Positions 48,276 to 56,999 of a stretch of DNA of 64,000 bases are shown in pieces. Under the pieces are notes generated by a model. The model worked only from the letters and a program-made list of their open reading frames with translations. It was not told the DNA's origin and made no database searches. Source of the DNA: Saccharothrix deserti (GTDB lineage Bacteria; Actinomycetota; Actinomycetes; Mycobacteriales; Pseudonocardiaceae); the NCBI RefSeq assembly GCF_009769385.1, contig NZ_ML775963.1, positions 109,074 to 173,073 of the forward strand, read 5' to 3'. A program made the position numbers and the translations under genes. Positions within the stretch are counted from its first letter, which is position 1, and each line of letters starts with the position of its first letter.

Positions 48276-48484
48276 CGGACCTCCTCGACAAGGGCCTTCG
48301 TGTGACACATCCAGACAGAGCACCCCGCGTTTCAACGGCGATTCCGCAACGTCCGCCGCGGGTTCTCCGGCCACGCCCCGCACCTACCCCTCGAAGGCAC
48401 GGGCGAGCTGGATCCACGACCAATGCAACGCGCTCGGTGGAGAGCGTACGGGCGCGGCGGTTTCCCCGGTGTCCGGTGAACGCC

Positions 48485-49162
48485 CTACAGCGCGGTATCG
48501 GTTTGGTTGAGTTCCGCGAGCGTGATGAGCCCGTCGTCGAGCGCCCGGCTCACGAGTTCGCTCTTGGTGCGGGCCGTCCGTCCGGCGTTCGCGTACTTCA
48601 CCCGCACGCGCGCGATGTGCGTGTCGACGGTCTTCACCGTGATGTTGAGCTTGGCGGCGACGAGTTCCTTGGACGACGAGGTGAACCACGCCCGCAGGAC
48701 TTCCGCCTCACGCGGTGACAGGCGTGGCCGGTCGGGTGCGTCGTCGGCGACGAGCGCGCCCGACAAGGACGGCGCGGTGTAGGGCATGCCCTGTGCGGCG
48801 GCCCGGACGGCGGGGATCAGGTGCTCCAGGCCTTCCCGCTTGGTCAGGTAGGCCAGCGCACCGAGGTCGACGCACTTGAGCGCGGTGGCGGCGTCGGCGT
48901 GTTGGGAGTAGACGACGACGCGGCGGCCACTGTCCACCAGCCTGCGCAGCTCGGTGAAGTCCGGTCGGCCCGGCACCAGCTCCAGGTCGAAGATCACCAC
49001 GTCGGCGGTGGCACCCGGGCCGGTCCAGACGTCGGCGAGCCGGTCACCGGCGTCGACCAGGCGGATCGCCGGGGAAGCCTGCTCGCACCAGTAGCGGACG
49101 CCCGCGCTGATCGCCGCGTGATCGTCGACGATCACCGCGGTGATCACGTCGTCGGCTGCCAT
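48485..49162 (-). CDS. LuxR/NarL-family response regulator of a three-gene sensor system
   Basis: A 225-residue regulator. The receiver is at about 8-125 (AVIVDDHAAISAGVRYWCEQ, Asp in VVIFDLELVPGRPDF, Lys in AYLTKREG). A LuxR helix-turn-helix is at about 150-215 (LSPREAEVLRAWFTSSSKEL, then LNITVKTVDTHIARVRVKYA). Its first 19 bases overlap the upstream kinase-like gene. It is the output of the system encoded at 48485-51364. Confidence 0.88.
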   Translation of the reverse strand: MAADDVITAVIVDDHAAISAGVRYWCEQASPAIRLVDAGDRLADVWTGPGATADVVIFDLELVPGRPDFTELRRLVDSGRRVVVYSQHADAATALKCVDLGALAYLTKREGLEHLIPAVRAAAQGMPYTAPSLSGALVADDAPDRPRLSPREAEVLRAWFTSSSKELVAAKLNITVKTVDTHIARVRVKYANAGRTARTKSELVSRALDDGLITLAELNQTDTAL

Positions 49163-50253
49163 CGGGCCTCCATCCAGACCGTCTCGCCGTTGCCGAGCAC
49201 CTCGACCCGCACACCGGGCGTCGCCGGGCGCGGCGGCTCGACCTCGCCGCAGTCCGCGACGACGTTGACCGACACCAGCTCGTGGTCGCCGACCACGGTG
49301 ACCCGCGCCCACGAGGCGGCCGTGGCGAGAGCGGTCAGCGCGGCGTCGGTGAGGTCCCGCCGGACGGTGACGGGCGGTGTCGGCCAGTGGCCGCGTGCTT
49401 CCAGCTCCACCACGACGCCCTTGCGGTCGGCGACGTCGGCGCAGTGGCGCAGCTCGTGCAGCAACGGGTTCGTCACCACGTCCGTCTCCGCGCACAGCCG
49501 CCGCATCCGGGCCGCCTCGATCGCGCTGCGTCGCTGGACCGAGGCGTCCTCGGGGTTGAGCGAGCCGTCGGCGAGCCCGGCCAACAGCGGGATCGTGCCG
49601 TCGGCGAGCTCGGCGAACCGCTGCTGCCTGCGCCGGTGCGACTCCGCCGTGACGGCCTCCTCGGTGCGCACCCGCTCGATCTCGGCGCCGGCCGCCGCCG
49701 CTTCCGCGGCGAGCCGGTTCAGCACCGCGGCCACCACCGCCACGCACAGCGGGAAGCCGATCACGTTGACCGAGCCCGTGGCGAGCCGCGCCAGGTCGCC
49801 CTTGTCGACGTCGTCGAACAGGACCAGGTTCAGCGCGGCGATCAGCTCGTGCGCCGACAGGAACGCCACCACGGTCCGCAGTGGACGGTCCAGCAGCACG
49901 ACGAGCCCGACCCAGTTGGCCGCGCCGAAGACCCAGTCCACGCCGGACGCCGTGCGACCGTCGGGCAGGGTCGCGGCGGACAGCACCGACGCGGCCAGCA
50001 CGACGGCGACGGCCGGCAGGCGCAGCCGGCCCCACGGTCGGCGCCGGACGAGCAGCACGGCTTCGACGGCGAGCACAGCGGCCAGCGCCGCGAACGCGCC
50101 CACCTGCGCGAGCGGGAATTCGTGGGATCCGAGGTGGCGCACCAGGTTGGCGAGGCCGAGCCCGCAGACGACGGCCACGCTCACGAGCAGGATCGCGGTC
50201 CGCAGGGCGAGCAGCAGCTGTGCCCGCGTCTGCCCGCCGACGGCGTCACTCAC
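49144..50253 (-). CDS. Degenerate sensor-kinase-like membrane protein
   Basis: A 369-residue protein with four to six membrane segments (about 15-180). A helical linker (RTEEAVTAESHRRRQQRFAE) is followed by an ATPase-like tail that lacks clear N and G boxes (LLHELRHCADVADRKGVVVE, VTVRRDLTDAALTALATAAS). It looks like a kinase that has lost catalysis and probably modulates its active partner. The GTG overlaps the partner stop by 8 bases. Function is inferred from context. Confidence 0.75.
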   Translation of the reverse strand: MSDAVGGQTRAQLLLALRTAILLVSVAVVCGLGLANLVRHLGSHEFPLAQVGAFAALAAVLAVEAVLLVRRRPWGRLRLPAVAVVLAASVLSAATLPDGRTASGVDWVFGAANWVGLVVLLDRPLRTVVAFLSAHELIAALNLVLFDDVDKGDLARLATGSVNVIGFPLCVAVVAAVLNRLAAEAAAAGAEIERVRTEEAVTAESHRRRQQRFAELADGTIPLLAGLADGSLNPEDASVQRRSAIEAARMRRLCAETDVVTNPLLHELRHCADVADRKGVVVELEARGHWPTPPVTVRRDLTDAALTALATAASWARVTVVGDHELVSVNVVADCGEVEPPRPATPGVRVEVLGNGETVWMEARWQPTT

Positions 50254-51364
50254 CGCGGGCACCCCAGGCCAACCGCACGGCGGTGCCCGCACCGACGCTG
50301 GAGCTGACCGCCGCCGTGCCGCCGATACGGCTCAACCGGCCGCGCACCGACTCCCGCAACCCGCGTCGGGTGGCCGGGACGTCGTCGACCTGGAACCCGT
50401 TCCCCTCGTCGACGATGTCGAGTCGCACCCACTGCTCGTCCGCGCCGAGCCGGATGACCGCCCGTCCGGTGCCGGCGTGCCGGCGGACGTTGTTGAGCGC
50501 CTCCCTGGTGGCGTCGGCCAACGCCGTCGCCACCTCGGACGGCAGCGGAAGCCGGTCGGGGGCGTCGAACTCGACGTCCAGGTGCACGGCCTCGATCTCG
50601 GCGTCCAGCAACCGGACGAGGTCGGTGTGCCGGGCTGCCCGGGTGTGGTCGGTGCGCAGCCTTTCCAGGTCACGGCGCGCCTGCGGCGCCAGCCAGGCGG
50701 TGTCCCCGCGAACCTGCCCGCTGCCGACCATCAGCAGCGTCGCGGCGGCGGTGTCGTGCAGGGCGGCGGCGAATTCCCGTTCTCCGGCGCGCACGGCCGC
50801 CGCCACCAGCGAGTCCCGACGGGCCTGTGCGGCCTCGGCGGCCATCCGGTCGGCCCGCGCCGCGGCACGCCGGACGAGCAGCCACGCCGCTCTGGACAAC
50901 GTGGCCGCCACCAGCACCCACGCCTGCCCGACCAGCAGGTCGGGGTCCGCTCCGGCGGCGCTGGTGGTGATCATCAGCCCGCCGTCGACCGCGAGTGCCG
51001 CGACACCGCCCGCCAACGGCGAGGTGTGCCACTGGTAGGTCACGCAGGCGAACGTGACGAGGAGCCTGATCCAGCCGATGTTGGTGTGCTCGACGGCGTC
51101 GGTCACGAAGATGCTCAGGCACACGCCGAGCAGCACCACCACGTCCACCGCGACCGGCAGCGGGCCGTCGGTCCTCTGCAGCCACCACCCGTACCCGCAC
51201 GTCCACACCACGGCGGCACCGACGACGAAGACGATGGCCGGCAACTGCGACGGCGTCGCCCTGAGCAGGGCGACCGCGGCGATGGGCAGCAACGTCGCCA
51301 GGCGGACCACCACCGCGTACCGACGGCCGAACCGCCGCAGCCGACGTTCGGCCTGCCCCGCCAT
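50246..51364 (-). CDS. Sensor histidine kinase (NarL-system type)
   Basis: A 372-residue membrane kinase. Membrane segments lie at about 18-160. A HisKA_3-like helix with candidate His is in EFAAALHDTAAATLLMVGSG (about 200). The HATPase has TREALNNVRRHAGTGRAVIR as N box and VDEGNGFQV as a G1-like box. It is more conserved than its coupled neighbour, so it is the likely phosphodonor of the regulator at 48485. ATG at 51364. Confidence 0.85.
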   Translation of the reverse strand: MAGQAERRLRRFGRRYAVVVRLATLLPIAAVALLRATPSQLPAIVFVVGAAVVWTCGYGWWLQRTDGPLPVAVDVVVLLGVCLSIFVTDAVEHTNIGWIRLLVTFACVTYQWHTSPLAGGVAALAVDGGLMITTSAAGADPDLLVGQAWVLVAATLSRAAWLLVRRAAARADRMAAEAAQARRDSLVAAAVRAGEREFAAALHDTAAATLLMVGSGQVRGDTAWLAPQARRDLERLRTDHTRAARHTDLVRLLDAEIEAVHLDVEFDAPDRLPLPSEVATALADATREALNNVRRHAGTGRAVIRLGADEQWVRLDIVDEGNGFQVDDVPATRRGLRESVRGRLSRIGGTAAVSSSVGAGTAVRLAWGARGE

Positions 51365-51540
51365 CCCCCACCCCGCCTCGCACTCGCCCCACTACCCACG
51401 CGGCGGCGACGTGGCGACTTTACCGGCAACACGGTCCGAATAGGACAGCTCGGCAAGGGGTTTCCGCCGGCGGAGCGGCTGCTCGACGGGCCGCGACCGG
51501 GGTTCGGTCTTCCCCACCTCGTTGTCGGCGCGTCGCCGAC

Positions 51541-52743
51541 CTACTCGCAGGTCTTGGTCTCCACGGCGCAGAACTTCACCTCGGGGTAGCGCGGCGACGG
51601 GGTGTCCAGCAGGGGTTGGGGCCTGTTGCCCAGGTGCAGGTCGAAGAACGCCCGGGTGTACCGGCGGGTGATCTCCGTGGCGCGGGCAGCGGGCAGCTCG
51701 GCTCCGCCGTCGAGGCCGAGTTGCTCCCCCAGCAGGCCGACGTCGGTGAAGGAGGCGTGTGTGACGCCGGACACCACGAGCCACCGCTTCCACCCGGTCA
51801 GGTGCGGCCAGTCACGTTCCCAGGAGAACGCGTTAGGGGTTCCCGGGGTGTAAGCGGATTCCCTGCCCATGAACAGGAACGGCCGCGACAGCCCGGTGTC
51901 CGGGATCGGCGTGTGCGTGACGCCGTCGACGTCGATCCCGGCGCGCAACCGGGAGTCGGCCAGCATGGCGGTCATGGCGCTCGCGCCGCCGACGGAGTGG
52001 CCCGCCATCGCGATCCTGGCCGGGTCGATCAGCCGGGCCCACTTCTGTTGCGCCCCGGTCAGTTCGTCGAGCACGAACGAGATGTCGACGGCCCGGCCCG
52101 CCTCCAGCTTGTCCCAGAACGTCGGGTCGTGCGGGATCTCGCACGAGGCGCAGGTGGCGACCCGGCCGTCCGGGAACGTGGTGGCGGGGTTCTCGTAGGT
52201 GTGATCGACCGCGGCCACCACGTAGCCGTGGCTCGCCAGGTCTTCGGCCAGGCCGGTGAGCGTCTTGCGGGACTTGGTGTAGCCGGGCGACAGCACGACC
52301 AGGGGCAGGCCGCGCGTGCGCCCGGTCGGCGTGGCGTCCTTGACCGCGTTGGTTCGCGTCGTGCTGAGCACGTCGTACGGCAGCCCGGTGATGCCCCCGT
52401 GCTTCAGCATGAGTTCCGACTCCGTCGGCGTCATGTACTGCGCCCGCGGCCCGCCCGAAGGCTTCGCCGGGTACCACAGGGAGACCATGAGCTCCCTTTC
52501 CTCTTCAGGAACCCACGGGTCGGGGCGCGAGGTGTCCGTCAGGTGCAGGGACGTGGTTCCGATCGAGTGCGGACCGGTGGGTTTGGACAGGTGCGGCGTG
52601 CCTCCCGAGGCCGCGGCAGGCACGGACAAGGCGGACGCCGCCACGGCGAGGAGCCCGGCAACGGCCGTCATGCGGCCACCCGGGACCGGCGGCTTCCCGT
52701 GTCGGGGACTCGCGTCGCGCGGTTCGATCGCCGGTGTGGTCAT
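51541..52743 (-). CDS. Secreted alpha/beta hydrolase (PAF-acetylhydrolase/lipase-like)
   Basis: A 400-residue hydrolase. The N-terminus has Arg/Lys then a hydrophobic run (TAVAGLLAVAASALSVPAAA, about 26-45), a likely signal peptide. LPLVVLSPGYTKSRKTLTGL is the oxyanion region. The nucleophile Ser is in MAGHSVGGASAM (about 230). The Asp lies in GIDVDGVTHTP and the His in VSGVTHASFTD. C-terminal Cys residues (VKFCAVETKTCE) may form a disulfide. The fold matches plasma PAF-acetylhydrolase-like actinobacterial esterases. It follows the large LuxR regulator by 155 bases on the same strand. Confidence 0.88.
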   Translation of the reverse strand: MTTPAIEPRDASPRHGKPPVPGGRMTAVAGLLAVAASALSVPAAASGGTPHLSKPTGPHSIGTTSLHLTDTSRPDPWVPEEERELMVSLWYPAKPSGGPRAQYMTPTESELMLKHGGITGLPYDVLSTTRTNAVKDATPTGRTRGLPLVVLSPGYTKSRKTLTGLAEDLASHGYVVAAVDHTYENPATTFPDGRVATCASCEIPHDPTFWDKLEAGRAVDISFVLDELTGAQQKWARLIDPARIAMAGHSVGGASAMTAMLADSRLRAGIDVDGVTHTPIPDTGLSRPFLFMGRESAYTPGTPNAFSWERDWPHLTGWKRWLVVSGVTHASFTDVGLLGEQLGLDGGAELPAARATEITRRYTRAFFDLHLGNRPQPLLDTPSPRYPEVKFCAVETKTCE

Positions 52744-52898
52744 GATCGGACTCCCTCGGTCGTCGCATCTGGTCCGGTGGACGCTAGAAGCGCTCCCGGT
52801 CCGGGCGCGTCGGTCGACGGAGGCATTTCCGGTACCGCACGAGGATGAGGCCGGCCGACGTCATCCCTGCGATGTAGGCGACCGGTGTACCAGGGGGT

Positions 52899-55232
52899 TC
52901 AACGGTCGGCGCGGCGTTCGGCGACCCACGTGGCGATCTGGGTGCGCGAGGTGAAGCCCAGCTTGGTCAGCACGTTCTCGACGTGGGTCTCCGCCGTCCG
53001 CAGGGCGATCACCAGCCGGGCCGCGATCTCCTTGTTGCTCAGGCCCTCGGCGACCAGGTGGGCGATCTCCAGCTGCCGGCGGGTCAGGCCGGGACCCGTG
53101 TCGAGCGATTCGTCGGGCGATGCCGGCTTCGCGGTCTTCTCCTCCAGGGCGTACGCGATCACGTCTTCCAGACCGAGCGCCTTGCCCTCCTCGAACGCCG
53201 TCCGGAACGCCTCCGCGCCGATCTCGCCGGTGGCCCGTGCCGCGATCTGCTCGTCGACGGCGGCGTAGGGCGGGGCCTCGTAGGTCTTCGCCCCGCTCAG
53301 CCGCCACACCGCGGTGGCCGCGCCGAGCAACCGCGCCGCCCGCTCCGGCCGGCCCGCTCCCTCCGTGCACCAGGCCAGCGCCTCCAGCAGGTAGGCCAGG
53401 CCCGTCCAGTCCCGGGCCGCCCGTTGCAGCCGGATGGCGTCCTGGCTCAGCCGCTCGGCGTCGCGGTGGTCGCCGGCACGCCACTTGTGGACCGCCACCG
53501 CCCACAGCCCGTAAGCCCTCGTCCACGTGGCGTCATGGGTCTCGCACAGCTCCAAGGCCTCTGCCGCCGCGTCGGCGCCGCGTGGGTCGTCGCTGAACAG
53601 GGTCGCCGCGGCCAGCAGGATCAACGAGTCCGCGAGCCCGAGCAGATCTCCGACCTCCCGGTGTCCGACGACCGCCTGTTCCAGCAGCGCGCACGCCGCC
53701 GGCACCTCACCGCGGTGCAGTGCGGCGAGGCCTGCGGCCTCGGCGTGGTGGGCGCGCAGCGGGTCGTCGTCCAGTTGCTCGGCGAGGACCTCGCACTCGG
53801 CGAGCATCCGCCGGGCCGAGTCGGCCTCGCCGAGGTGGACGGAGATGAAAGCGCAGGTCCACAGCGCCTCGGCACGTGAGCGGGTCGGCTCGGGGTCCGC
53901 TTCGAGCGCCCTGGTCAGCCAGCGGTGGCCTTCCCGCAGGAAGCCGCCGGAGAACCAGAAGTTCCACAGGCGGGAGGCGATGTCCGTGGCGGCGCGGACC
54001 CGCCCGGCTCCGGTGAGGGCGAACTCGATCGCGATCCGCAGGTTCGGGTGCTCGCGGATCATCCGCTGGACCCAGTCGAGCTGGTGCGGGCCGAAGGACT
54101 CGGACCGGTACCGCTCGGCCAGGCGCACGTAGTGCTCCAGGTGACGGGCCCGTACGGCATCCTCGTCGCCCGAGCCCGAGCCCGAATCCGACGACGCGAG
54201 CCGCGCCCGCCCGTACTGGCGGATCGTCTCCAACATCCGGTACCGCGCCGTCCGGCCGTGCGTGTCCGGGTCGCGGATCAGGATCGACTTGTCCACCAGG
54301 CCCGCCACGAGGCCGATCACGTCCGCTACGGCGATGTCACCGCCCGAGCCGACGGCCTCGGCCGCGTCCAGGTCGAACCCGCCCGCGAACACCGACAGCC
54401 GGGCCCACAGCGCCCGCTCCTCGGGCAGGCACAGGTCGTGGCTCCAGTCGATCGCGCCCGCGAGCGTCTGCTGACGTGACGGCGCGGTGCGGCTGCCCCG
54501 GTTGAGCAGCTTGAGGCAGTCGTCCAGCCGGTCGTGGATGTCGGCGAGCGACAGCGTGCGCACCCACGCGGCGGCCAGCTCGATGGCCAGCGGGATGCCG
54601 TCCAGCCGACGGCAGATGCGCACGACCAGGTGCCGGTTGCGCTCGTCGACGGTGAAGCCGGGCAGCACCGCCGCCGCGCGGTCGGCGAACAGGTCGACCG
54701 CCTCACAGCCCGTGGTCCGGTCCGTGTCGTCGGGCACCGGGAGCGGCGGGACCACCATCGTCTGCTCGCCCGCGATGCCCAGCACGTGCCTGCTGGTGGC
54801 GAGCACGCGCAGGCCGGGCGCGGCGCCGAGCAGCTTGCCGACCAGAATCGCGCACGCGTCCACGAGGTGTTCGCAGTTGTCGAGCACCAGCAGCAGCCGC
54901 TTGTCCTCGAGGTGCTCGGCGAGCCGTTCCGCGGGCTCGACCGACGCGTCACGCAGCCCGAACCTCGTCGCCACGCTCTGCGCCAGCAGGGAGGGGTCGT
55001 GCAACGCGTCGAGTTCCACCCGGTAGACGCCGTCCGGGAAGGTCCGCCGCGCCTGGTCGGCGATCCGGAGCGACAGCCGGGTCTTGCCCACGCCGCCCGC
55101 ACCGGTCAGGGTCAGCAGACGGTTGGCGGACAGCAACCGCCTGGCCTGCTCCAGCTCACGTCGGCGGCCGATGAAGCTGGTCAGCTCGGCCGGCAGCCCG
55201 ACCGTCGGATGAGGCACCTCCGCGACGACCAC
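52899..55232 (-). CDS. Large ATPase-LuxR transcriptional regulator (LAL/NB-ARC type)
   Basis: A 777-residue regulator. The P-loop is LTLTGAGGVGKTRLSLRI (about 43-60), Walker B is LLLVLDNCEHLVDACA, and the NB-ARC-like ATPase runs to about 350. TPR-like repeats span about 400-680. A LuxR helix-turn-helix closes it (LTRRQLEIAHLVAEGLSNKE, then RTAETHVENVLTKLGF). Such proteins bind ATP and a ligand through the repeats, then activate nearby genes; the secreted hydrolase downstream is a candidate target. GTG at 55232 has GGGAG 7 bases upstream; the frame is open 33 bases further. Confidence 0.92.
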   Translation of the reverse strand: MVVAEVPHPTVGLPAELTSFIGRRRELEQARRLLSANRLLTLTGAGGVGKTRLSLRIADQARRTFPDGVYRVELDALHDPSLLAQSVATRFGLRDASVEPAERLAEHLEDKRLLLVLDNCEHLVDACAILVGKLLGAAPGLRVLATSRHVLGIAGEQTMVVPPLPVPDDTDRTTGCEAVDLFADRAAAVLPGFTVDERNRHLVVRICRRLDGIPLAIELAAAWVRTLSLADIHDRLDDCLKLLNRGSRTAPSRQQTLAGAIDWSHDLCLPEERALWARLSVFAGGFDLDAAEAVGSGGDIAVADVIGLVAGLVDKSILIRDPDTHGRTARYRMLETIRQYGRARLASSDSGSGSGDEDAVRARHLEHYVRLAERYRSESFGPHQLDWVQRMIREHPNLRIAIEFALTGAGRVRAATDIASRLWNFWFSGGFLREGHRWLTRALEADPEPTRSRAEALWTCAFISVHLGEADSARRMLAECEVLAEQLDDDPLRAHHAEAAGLAALHRGEVPAACALLEQAVVGHREVGDLLGLADSLILLAAATLFSDDPRGADAAAEALELCETHDATWTRAYGLWAVAVHKWRAGDHRDAERLSQDAIRLQRAARDWTGLAYLLEALAWCTEGAGRPERAARLLGAATAVWRLSGAKTYEAPPYAAVDEQIAARATGEIGAEAFRTAFEEGKALGLEDVIAYALEEKTAKPASPDESLDTGPGLTRRQLEIAHLVAEGLSNKEIAARLVIALRTAETHVENVLTKLGFTSRTQIATWVAERRADR

Positions 55233-55400
55233 GGTTCGACTCCCGTCTCCCCCGTCAAGGGCCAAGCGTACGGACTTGAGCAGTGGATACGTAGTTCTCC
55301 CGATGACCGGCGGGCGCGACGAGCGCAGTCTTTAGTCACGTGGTCCAGAACACAGAGGTCGGTTGAAGGATTGGCCGTTGGACCGTCAGGAGCGTCAATC

Positions 55401-55586
55401 ATGTGCCAGCACGAACCCCGGTGCCCGTCAGGGACGGACTCGAACGGCCAGTGGGCGCGGATCACCACCTCCCACCCGGAGCAGGGCTGGTACCTGCTGT
55501 GCAACGGCGTGGTGCTGTTCGACGACGGTGGCCTGATGCTGTCCGACCACCGCGTCGTCGCCGCCACCTACGCCGCCGCCGCCTGA
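55401..55586 (+). CDS. DUF5999 family small protein
   Basis: A 61-residue protein (MCQHEPRCPSGTDSNGQWAR, then TSHPEQGWYLLCNGVVLFDD). The Cys-His-Cys start and SHPEQGWxLLCNGVVLF core are typical of an actinobacterial family of unknown function. Cys residues C2, C8 and the later C may hold a metal. ATG at 55401 has AGGAG upstream. It stands alone, divergent from the LuxR regulator. Confidence 0.9.
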   Translation: MCQHEPRCPSGTDSNGQWARITTSHPEQGWYLLCNGVVLFDDGGLMLSDHRVVAATYAAAA

Positions 55587-55754
55587 ACCAAGGCGGAACC
55601 ACGATCTCGGCCGCCGAGCGTCCCGACCGCTCGGCGGCCGGCTTTCTGGGGGTGTCCAGCACGGCATCCCCTCGTGCCGCTAGCGCGCCGCCTGGCCGCG
55701 CTTTCATGTCTTGCGAGCTCTTTCGCGTCTCCTAGCTACCGAGCTCATAAAAAG

Positions 55755-55793
55755 CGACGAACCTGACGGGGTCGGTCCCCGTCAGGTTCGTCG
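55755..55793. terminator. Long perfect terminator hairpin
   Basis: CGACGAACCTGACGGGG (55755-55771) pairs with CCCCGTCAGGTTCGTCG (55777-55793), 17 bp with a 5-base loop, preceded by AAAAA and followed by TGTGTGTG. It lies between convergent genes and can act in both directions. Confidence 0.92.
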
Positions 55794-55805
55794 TGTGTGT
55801 GCCCC

Positions 55806-55973
55806 TCAGGCCGTCTGCTTTTCCGCATCCTGCTCGTCGATGGTGCCGACGACGCGGTCACACCGCAGCCGCCACGTGCCGACGTGCAGCCACTGCCTGC
55901 CGACGCGGTTCGTGACGAGCACCGTGTCGCGCAGGCAGCGCGGGCAGGGCTGCGGGAGCGAGTCGATGGTCAT
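55806..55973 (-). CDS. Small zinc-ribbon-like protein
   Basis: A 55-residue protein (MTIDSLPQPCPRCLRDTVLV, then VGTWRLRCDRVVGTIDEQDA). CPRC plus a third Cys suggests a partial zinc site. ATG at 55973 has GAGGAG upstream. No family recognised; it ends at the terminator 55755-55793. Confidence 0.7.
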   Translation of the reverse strand: MTIDSLPQPCPRCLRDTVLVTNRVGRQWLHVGTWRLRCDRVVGTIDEQDAEKQTA

Positions 55974-56071
55974 GGCGAACTCCTCGTGGTTCCGACCACG
56001 GTCGTGGTGCGGTTGGCTACCACGATGTCGGCCGAGGGGTCGGTGACACATCGCCAGACCTACGTAGGTGA

Positions 56072-56416
56072 CTACGTATCACTCGGGGACGAGCGCTTGA
56101 GGCGGCGGCTCAGTTCGGCCACCAGCTGCTGGTCGGTCAGCGCCCCCGGGTCGGGACTGCGCATCCCCTTCATGCCCGCTTCCTCGGGGAAGATCAGCTG
56201 CGCCTCCACCATGACTTCCAGCGGGCTGATGCCGAACGCCTTGGCCACCAGCCGGGCGGTGTCGAGGGTGGGGCGCTCGCCCCTGCGCCATCGGGTGAAG
56301 GCGCTGCGGTCCAACCCGGTCAGCTCGCTCAGCCGCGCCGTGGTCATCCCGTGGTCGTCCAGTTGGCGCTGGACCCAGTCCCACCAGGGCGAGTCCGCAC
56401 TCTCGTCTGTGGTCAC
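56072..56416 (-). CDS. XRE-family regulator
   Basis: A 114-residue DNA-binding protein. The helix-turn-helix is DHGMTTARLSELTGLDRSAF (about 21-40) followed by TRWRRGERPTLDTARLVAKA. The Met/Ser-rich tail (GMKGMRSPDPGALTDQQLVA) may dimerise. GTG at 56416. It diverges from a second XRE gene and the gap holds four palindromes (56443-56567). Confidence 0.85.
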   Translation of the reverse strand: MTTDESADSPWWDWVQRQLDDHGMTTARLSELTGLDRSAFTRWRRGERPTLDTARLVAKAFGISPLEVMVEAQLIFPEEAGMKGMRSPDPGALTDQQLVAELSRRLKRSSPSDT

Positions 56417-56442
56417 CCGCCCATGGTAGCCGCGCGCACGCA

Positions 56443-56567
56443 ACGCTCGTTGCGCAGTCCCCCCAGGTGGGCCCTGACCTGCACGTTGTGTGCACACAAC
56501 ATTAGTTGCGCATACACCACACACTGCTAGCGTTGTGCGCACACACCACACGTTGGGTGCGCACAAC
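56443..56567. promoter_or_regulatory. Array of related palindromes between divergent XRE genes
   Basis: Four related inverted repeats lie here. CGCAACG-CT-CGTTGCG is at about 56443-56458. GTTGTGTGCACACAAC (56485-56500) is a perfect 16-base palindrome. GTTGTGCGCACACACC is at 56532-56547, and GTTGGGTGCGCACAAC at 56552-56567. The GTTG...CAAC frame is shared by all. They lie 13-85 bases upstream of the 56580 start and on the control side of the minus gene. Confidence 0.75.
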
Positions 56568-56579
56568 ACGAGGCGGACC

Positions 56580-56810
56580 ATGCCGAACACGATCAAGCTC
56601 CGCACCGATGTCTTCACCAAGGCCGCGCGGCTCGCGGGCTTCGAGTCGGACTACTCCCTGGCCAAGGCGATGGACGTGAACCGGTCCACGGTCGCGCGCG
56701 TCCTCAGCGGCGAGCTCCAGCCCGGTCCGGCGTTCATCGGCGGCGCGTTGACGGCGCTCGCGCCGATGCAGTTCGACGACCTCTTCGAAGTCGTCTCGAC
56801 CCGGCAGTGA
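56580..56810 (+). CDS. Small XRE-type DNA-binding protein
   Basis: A 76-residue protein. Most of it is one helix-turn-helix (FTKAARLAGFESDYSLAKAM, then VNRSTVARVLSGELQPGPAF). ATG at 56580 with GAGGCGG upstream. It shares the palindrome array with the divergent XRE gene and probably binds it. Size and HTH resemble excisionase- or conjugation-type repressors, but no element is present. Confidence 0.85.
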   Translation: MPNTIKLRTDVFTKAARLAGFESDYSLAKAMDVNRSTVARVLSGELQPGPAFIGGALTALAPMQFDDLFEVVSTRQ

Positions 56811-56999
56811 GGCCGGTCCCGGTGTCCCGGTCGAGCGCATGTGCGACCGGTTTCGCCGAGAGTCCGCCACTTCAGCGGTGTGCGCATTCACCCGAAGGGG
56901 CGAGACTCGTGATCATGTGACGTCGCAGAGCGATGAGACCAGTGGTCCACCCCCTACACGTCGGTCCACCAACACGGGGACCCGGAAGGATGACACCAG

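Noticed and set aside
49162..50035. Long Arg/Ala-rich frame upstream of the response regulator in the same frame
   Set aside because: It overlaps the kinase-like gene out of frame; ATG at 49162 matches the receiver-domain start.
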